Part shown: piece after piece, positions 62,472-64,000 of the stretch
How positions within the stretch are numbered: the stretch's first letter is position 1
Layout of the letters: each line of letters opens with the position of its first letter
Assembly (NCBI GenBank): GCA_900472675.1
Contig: UCJA01000010.1
Coordinates: 1-64,000, forward strand
Direction of reading: 5' to 3'
Source of the DNA: Hyphomicrobiales bacterium
GTDB lineage: Bacteria > Pseudomonadota > Alphaproteobacteria > Rhizobiales > Rhizobiaceae
DNA: 64,000 nucleotides
Made by a program: the position numbers and the translations under genes
Notes under the pieces: model-generated
Database searches by the model: none
What the model was told of the DNA's origin: nothing
What the model saw: the letters and a program-made list of their open reading frames with translations, nothing else

Positions 62472-63985
62472 CATGCCGTGAGCTCGTCCACCTTGCGCTT
62501 CAGGTCGGCGATATAGGGCCCCGTCGAGAGGTCGCTGCCGGTCGCTTCCACGAGCAGCTGGCTCGGGGTTTTCGACCGGCCAAACTGGTAAACCTTGTCG
62601 TTCAGCCAGGTCTTCAGCGGCAGGTAGTCTCCGGTTTCGAGCCCTTGCACGACCGGAGTGTCCTTGCAGGCGGCGGCAAAGAACTGCGACGACATCACGT
62701 TGCCGATCGTATAGGTCGGGAAGGATCCCACCATGCCCGACGACCAGTGCACGTCCTGCAGCACGCCGAGGCGGTCGTCCGGCACGTCGAGCCCGAGCAT
62801 TGCCTTCATCTTGTCCCGCCAGATCTCGGGAAGATCGGAGACGCGGATTTCCCCGGCGATCAGCCCCGCCTCGATCTCCGAGCGCAGCATGATGTGGAGA
62901 TCATAGGTCAGCTCGTCGGCTTCGACACGGATGAAGCCCGGGCGGGCTCCGTTGACGGCACGCCAGAAATCCTCGGCTGTCACATCGTCCAGCTGGTCCG
63001 GGAAGGTCTGGCGCAGGTCGTCGAAATGCAGTTCCCAGAAGCGTCTGGAACGCCCGACGCGGTTTTCCCAGAGCCTTGACTGGGATTCGTGCGTGCCGAA
63101 ACTGGCGCCGCCGACGGCATAGAGGTTGATGAAATCGGTGGTGAATACTGATCGGCTGAAGGCTTCCGAAATGCCCTGCTCGTACATGCCATGGCCGGCC
63201 TCGTGCCAGACCGCGAACAGGCCACCCGGCAGCCAGGTCTCCCGGAAGCGTCCGGTGATGCGTACGTCGGACCGGGTAAAGGAGATCTCGAAGGGATGGA
63301 CAGTGTCGTCCAGGCGCCCCCGGTCGAAGTCATAGCCGAAACGGGAGGAGAGAAGGCTCGAAAATTCCCTCTGCTTCTCCACGGGATAGGCTCGCTCAAG
63401 GATCTCGCTGCGTACCTTGGCTTCGCGTGCCTGCGCCAGCAGCGGCAGCAGGCCCTGCCGAAGTTCACCGTAGAGCACCTGCAGGCGCGACCAGGTCATG
63501 CCCGGCTCATAGGTCGAGACCAGCGCGTCGTAGGGGTGTTCGCCGCCACCGAGCGCTGCCGCGATTTCCCGCTGCATTTCCATGCTGCGCTCAAGCATCG
63601 GGGCAAACCCGGCAAAATCGTTGGCGGCGCGGGCCTTGGCCCATGCCGCCTGCGCCACCGTCTTCAGTTCGGCCGCTTCGCCCACCAGGGCTGCCGAGAT
63701 CCGCGCAAGCGCCCCGATCGATTGTGCCGCCTGCTCCACGGCCAGAACACGCACATCGCTTGCCGGCAGCCCGGCGAGTTCTGCACGAGCGTCTTCGATC
63801 GCCCGCTGCAGCGCATCGCCGGTTGCCAGTTCGCGCGCCAGCCCGACCAGGGTGGCGATCTGCTTGCCGCGCGCGTCGATCCCGCCCGGCGGCATCATCA
63901 CCCGCGCATCCCAGGTCATCAGGTTCACGGCACAGAGGATGTCGTTGATCCGGGCGATCTCGTGCGAGAAAGCGGCATAGCTCAT
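62471..63985 (-). CDS. M32-family metallocarboxypeptidase
   Basis: The protein is 504 residues long, normal for the Taq carboxypeptidase family. The zinc motif HEAGH is in VWHEAGHGMYEQG, and the third ligand region is FGTHESQSRLWENRVG. The whole fold is helical and no signal peptide is present, so it is cytoplasmic. It removes residues from peptide C-termini, likely in peptide turnover. The start is close to the window edge but the gene appears complete. Confidence 0.94.
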   Translation of the reverse strand: MSYAAFSHEIARINDILCAVNLMTWDARVMMPPGGIDARGKQIATLVGLARELATGDALQRAIEDARAELAGLPASDVRVLAVEQAAQSIGALARISAALVGEAAELKTVAQAAWAKARAANDFAGFAPMLERSMEMQREIAAALGGGEHPYDALVSTYEPGMTWSRLQVLYGELRQGLLPLLAQAREAKVRSEILERAYPVEKQREFSSLLSSRFGYDFDRGRLDDTVHPFEISFTRSDVRITGRFRETWLPGGLFAVWHEAGHGMYEQGISEAFSRSVFTTDFINLYAVGGASFGTHESQSRLWENRVGRSRRFWELHFDDLRQTFPDQLDDVTAEDFWRAVNGARPGFIRVEADELTYDLHIMLRSEIEAGLIAGEIRVSDLPEIWRDKMKAMLGLDVPDDRLGVLQDVHWSSGMVGSFPTYTIGNVMSSQFFAAACKDTPVVQGLETGDYLPLKTWLNDKVYQFGRSKTPSQLLVEATGSDLSTGPYIADLKRKVDELTA

Positions 63986-64000
63986 GATGTCAGTGTCCTG

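Overview
The window reads as part of a secondary replicon (chromid or megaplasmid) of a Rhizobiaceae-type alphaproteobacterium. The main reason is a complete repABC cassette (about 32.9-36.8 kb) with a counter-transcribed RNA signature between repB and repC. Supporting signs are a rhizobial-type glycerol operon (glpR, glpD, glpSTPQUV), a pcaR/pcaIJF beta-ketoadipate cluster, high G+C throughout, and alphaproteobacterial regulatory motifs: a GTTC-N7-GTTC LexA box, a TTAA-N7-TTAA CtrA box and a TTGAT-N4-ATCAA Fnr/FixK box. I saw no rRNA, tRNA, insertion sequence or CRISPR. I cannot name the species.

Layout. 0.2-5.0 kb: a LuxR solo, then a periplasmic oxidoreductase-fold protein, a hybrid histidine kinase with its own HPt domain, and a REC-HD-GYP response regulator, which together look like one phosphorelay that lowers c-di-GMP. 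5.1-5.3 kb: a small RNA candidate with four hairpins, each presenting an anti-Shine-Dalgarno loop. 5.3-6.6 kb: a PAS-PAS-GGDEF gene cut by an in-frame stop. 6.8-15.3 kb: glycerol regulator, dehydrogenase and ABC importer. 15.5-18.3 kb: DoxX, two small proteins (one behind a LexA box), gnd and a DUF2934 protein. 18.4-24.0 kb: treZ, an M24 peptidase and a CHASE4-GGDEF-EAL protein. 24.0-27.5 kb: pcaR and pcaIJF around a 10-bp inverted repeat. 27.5-32.6 kb: AraC/SDR pair, DUF4189, S10 peptidase and anmK. 32.6-36.8 kb: repABC. 36.9-46.6 kb: a branched-chain-amino-acid-type ABC importer with two paralogous binding proteins on either side of a LysR regulator that has two HTH domains, followed by a YdeP-like molybdoenzyme. 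46.9-51.2 kb: IalB-like protein, fatty acid hydroxylase, GH25 lysozyme behind a CtrA box, and a GGDEF-EAL protein. 51.2-59.2 kb: HlyD/RbbA/ABC-2 efflux operon, a universal stress protein and a P1B ATPase around a perfect Fnr/FixK box. 59.4-64.0 kb: SmoS-like polyol dehydrogenase, a secreted alpha/beta hydrolase, two small ORFs and an M32 carboxypeptidase.

How the parts work together. Carbon uptake and catabolism dominate (glycerol, protocatechuate end pathway, amino-acid-like substrates, polyol). Signalling is rich in c-di-GMP enzymes: one HD-GYP, one damaged GGDEF and two GGDEF-EAL proteins. Both two-component ATPase systems here (GlpS/GlpT and the two halves of RbbA) are asymmetric in the same way: one ATPase keeps the signature motif and lacks the switch histidine, the other keeps the histidine and has a degenerate signature. 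All functional calls come from reading motifs in the sequence; no database search was run.
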